Origin: Treponema sp.
GTDB lineage: Bacteria > Spirochaetota > Spirochaetia > Treponematales > Breznakiellaceae
Direction: 5' to 3'
DNA length: 6,011 nt
NCBI GenBank assembly: GCA_031266695.1
Contig: JAISAK010000330.1
Coordinates: 1 to 6,011 of the forward strand
The notes below the pieces were generated by a model. The model did not search any database, had not been told where the DNA came from, and saw only the letters and a program-made list of their open reading frames with translations. Below are positions 4,764 through 6,011 of this stretch, piece by piece (within the stretch, counting starts at the first letter, position 1; each line of letters begins with the position of its first letter). A program made the position numbers and the translations under genes.

Positions 4764-6011
4764 AATAATCCGTCCCCTCAGCCTGCTTCTCTTTTTTTCC
4801 TTTCTTCAGCTTTCCGCCGGAACCCGGGCCGACGAAGCGTTCCCGGGAGAAATCCCTGGGGAAAGCCTGCCCGAAGGGGAAATCCTGCCCGAAGGGGACG
4901 GCCCGCCCCGGCGCCCCGCCCGCTGGTTCCGCTCAAATTCCGCCGGCATGGCCCTGGAAGAAATTCCTTCGCGGCTTGCCGCGATGCGCGGCGAATACGC
5001 TCTGGTGATTGATTATTTTGAGCCCGGCGAGCTTCCGCCGGTTTTGTCCCCCTTTTTAAAATCCGGCTTCCTGATCGAAGGCCGTATACTCTATCACGGG
5101 GAACAGATATCCCGAAGACAGTGGATCTTTCGTGATCGGATGGGCCTTACCCGGCTTGTATCGGTATTCAGGGAAATTTCCGCCGATGACGACGCTTCCG
5201 CCGCCGCCGGCGTTTCCGATAATGCTTCCGATAACATTTCCGTTGAAAACGCTCCCGATGACGGTGCTTCCGCCAATGGCGAAAGTACCGACGACGGAAG
5301 CACCGACGACGGAAGCGCCGGCGGTGGAATCACCGAAAACAGCTCCGCGCCCACGGGCCGGGCCCCGGCGGGGTTTATCGAGATTTACAATGAAAATTCT
5401 CTTATTACCGAAGAACATCTCTTTTTCGACGACGGCGAAGAAACTTTTACCGGATATTTTTACAGGCGTAATGCCCTTATCAGGGCCGAGGTGAAAAAAA
5501 AGACGGTCAACGAAGAAGGCGGGGAGGCCTTTGTTGATGTCTATACCGATAATTACCGCTACAACCGATCCGCGTCGCTGCGGGCCGTGGAAAGGGTTTA
5601 CCATGAGGAAGCGGAAATCTCTCCCGTCCGCCTGACTTTCCCAAACCGGATCCTCGATGCCGCCGCGGAAGACAGCTTTATCGACGTGGGCCTTGCCCAG
5701 GGTTCGGAATTTTTCGGAGACAGCATCATCCGGAGCGGCTACCGGCTGGTGTCTACCGTCGATGAACGCGGCAGGATTTTGACTCAAACCCTGCTGGATG
5801 ACAGGGACGGGGAAGTGTGGGTTATTAAGAACTCCTGGTCCGGCGAGCGGATTGTTTCTTCCCTCAGAACCGAAGGAGAGGATGAAAGGCTTACCGAATA
5901 TGAATATAACGCGGCCGGGGACAGGATACTTGAGCGTAATTCGCGTAACGGGGTTCTTGAACGCCTGGTACGTGCCGAGGGCGGGCGTGAAACGGAAGAC
6001 CTGTACATAAA
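4729..6011 (+). CDS. Exported protein with low-complexity linker and YD-like segment, 3' end outside window
   Basis: Partial gene: 427 codons are open to the window edge with no stop. Three starts are possible: ATG 4729 (35-base overlap with ftsY), TTG 4747 (GGGAG at 4739-4743 just before it) or TTG 4756 (8-base overlap). All precede a signal peptide: RKIIRPLSLLLFFSFLQLSAGTRA (split here as RKIIRP plus hydrophobic LSLLLFFSFLQLSA), with likely cleavage after TRA, residue 34 from ATG. Next comes an acidic Pro/Glu tract with a six-residue period (40-58). A probable folded region (66-150) follows, then a Ser/Asp/Gly/Ala-rich linker (151-210), then a beta-rich region (214-427). That region ends in LTEYEYNAAGDRILERN (388-404), resembling a YD repeat. 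The protein should act in the periplasm or at the outer surface. I do not recognise a family with known function; it looks like a conserved spirochaete hypothetical. Coding is supported by uniform GC-rich codon use and operon position. Confidence 0.75.
   Translation, partial: MPTRENLRVLRKIIRPLSLLLFFSFLQLSAGTRADEAFPGEIPGESLPEGEILPEGDGPPRRPARWFRSNSAGMALEEIPSRLAAMRGEYALVIDYFEPGELPPVLSPFLKSGFLIEGRILYHGEQISRRQWIFRDRMGLTRLVSVFREISADDDASAAAGVSDNASDNISVENAPDDGASANGESTDDGSTDDGSAGGGITENSSAPTGRAPAGFIEIYNENSLITEEHLFFDDGEETFTGYFYRRNALIRAEVKKKTVNEEGGEAFVDVYTDNYRYNRSASLRAVERVYHEEAEISPVRLTFPNRILDAAAEDSFIDVGLAQGSEFFGDSIIRSGYRLVSTVDERGRILTQTLLDDRDGEVWVIKNSWSGERIVSSLRTEGEDERLTEYEYNAAGDRILERNSRNGVLERLVRAEGGRETEDLYI
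4866..4898 (+). repeat. 18-bp-period in-frame repeat encoding LPEG units
   Basis: CCTGCCCGAAGGGGA occurs at 4866-4880 and again at 4884-4898, an 18-base period that keeps frame and encodes SLPEGE/ILPEGD after the signal peptide. A diverged earlier unit (EIPGE) lies just upstream. This suggests a short duplication in a flexible N-terminal tract of the mature exported protein. Confidence 0.75.
5287..5316 (+). repeat. 15-bp in-frame tandem repeat in the linker
   Basis: ACCGACGACGGAAGC is present twice in direct succession (5287-5301 and 5302-5316), encoding TDDGS twice. It lies in a longer tract (about 5180-5345) of diverged Ala-Ser-Asp-Gly codons, with GCTTCCGATAA-like units near 5222-5242. 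The unit preserves the frame, so copy-number change would alter linker length without disrupting the protein. Confidence 0.75.

Noticed and set aside
5056..5787. Antisense open frames (and a Pro/Thr-rich + frame at 5132-5494) inside the last gene
   Set aside because: The repetitive look (TEAPTTEAP-like) comes from the in-frame TDDGS and ASDN repeats of the true gene read in other frames. The true frame has a signal peptide and good operon position.

Overview
The window looks like a spirochaete chromosome, most likely a Treponema-type organism of moderate to high GC. This is inferred from gene content (an exported PEGA-repeat protein and an exported YD-like protein flanking ftsY) and from codon use. 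No rRNA or other decisive marker is present.

Layout. Positions <1-415 hold the last 137 codons of an FGGY sugar kinase, best matched to L-rhamnulokinase. They are visibly AT-richer than everything after about position 800. Positions 416-877 contain no convincing gene. They hold a patchwork of short repeats: a 7-bp tandem repeat, an inverted pair of CACGGAG-type arms, and a 15-bp palindrome that looks inserted into one arm. From 878 to the end all genes lie on the + strand, tightly packed or overlapping, and read like one operon: a stand-alone Cas2-like protein (878-1261), prfB encoding release factor 2 (1271-2396), an exported PEGA-domain membrane protein (2386-3840), ftsY encoding the SRP receptor GTPase (about 3852/3945-4763), and an exported protein with low-complexity and YD-like segments that runs off the window (4729->6011).

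How it works together. The prfB gene keeps the classical autoregulatory +1 frameshift (SD-like GGGGG, then CGT CTT TGA C). Its true start is therefore 1271, and a simple ORF caller would wrongly place it at 1452. The operon combines translation termination (RF2), membrane targeting (FtsY) and two exported spirochaete-type proteins, with a Cas2-fold protein in the promoter-proximal position.

Most interesting points. (1) An orphan Cas2-like gene with the family's metal-binding aspartate heads a translation/secretion operon, with no Cas1 or CRISPR array in view; its predicted transcript starts at its own ATG (leaderless). (2) The ftsY frame encodes family-like N-domain sequence upstream of its first canonical start codon, suggesting a non-standard start or a sequence error. 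(3) The mosaic repeat island separates two compositionally different regions.
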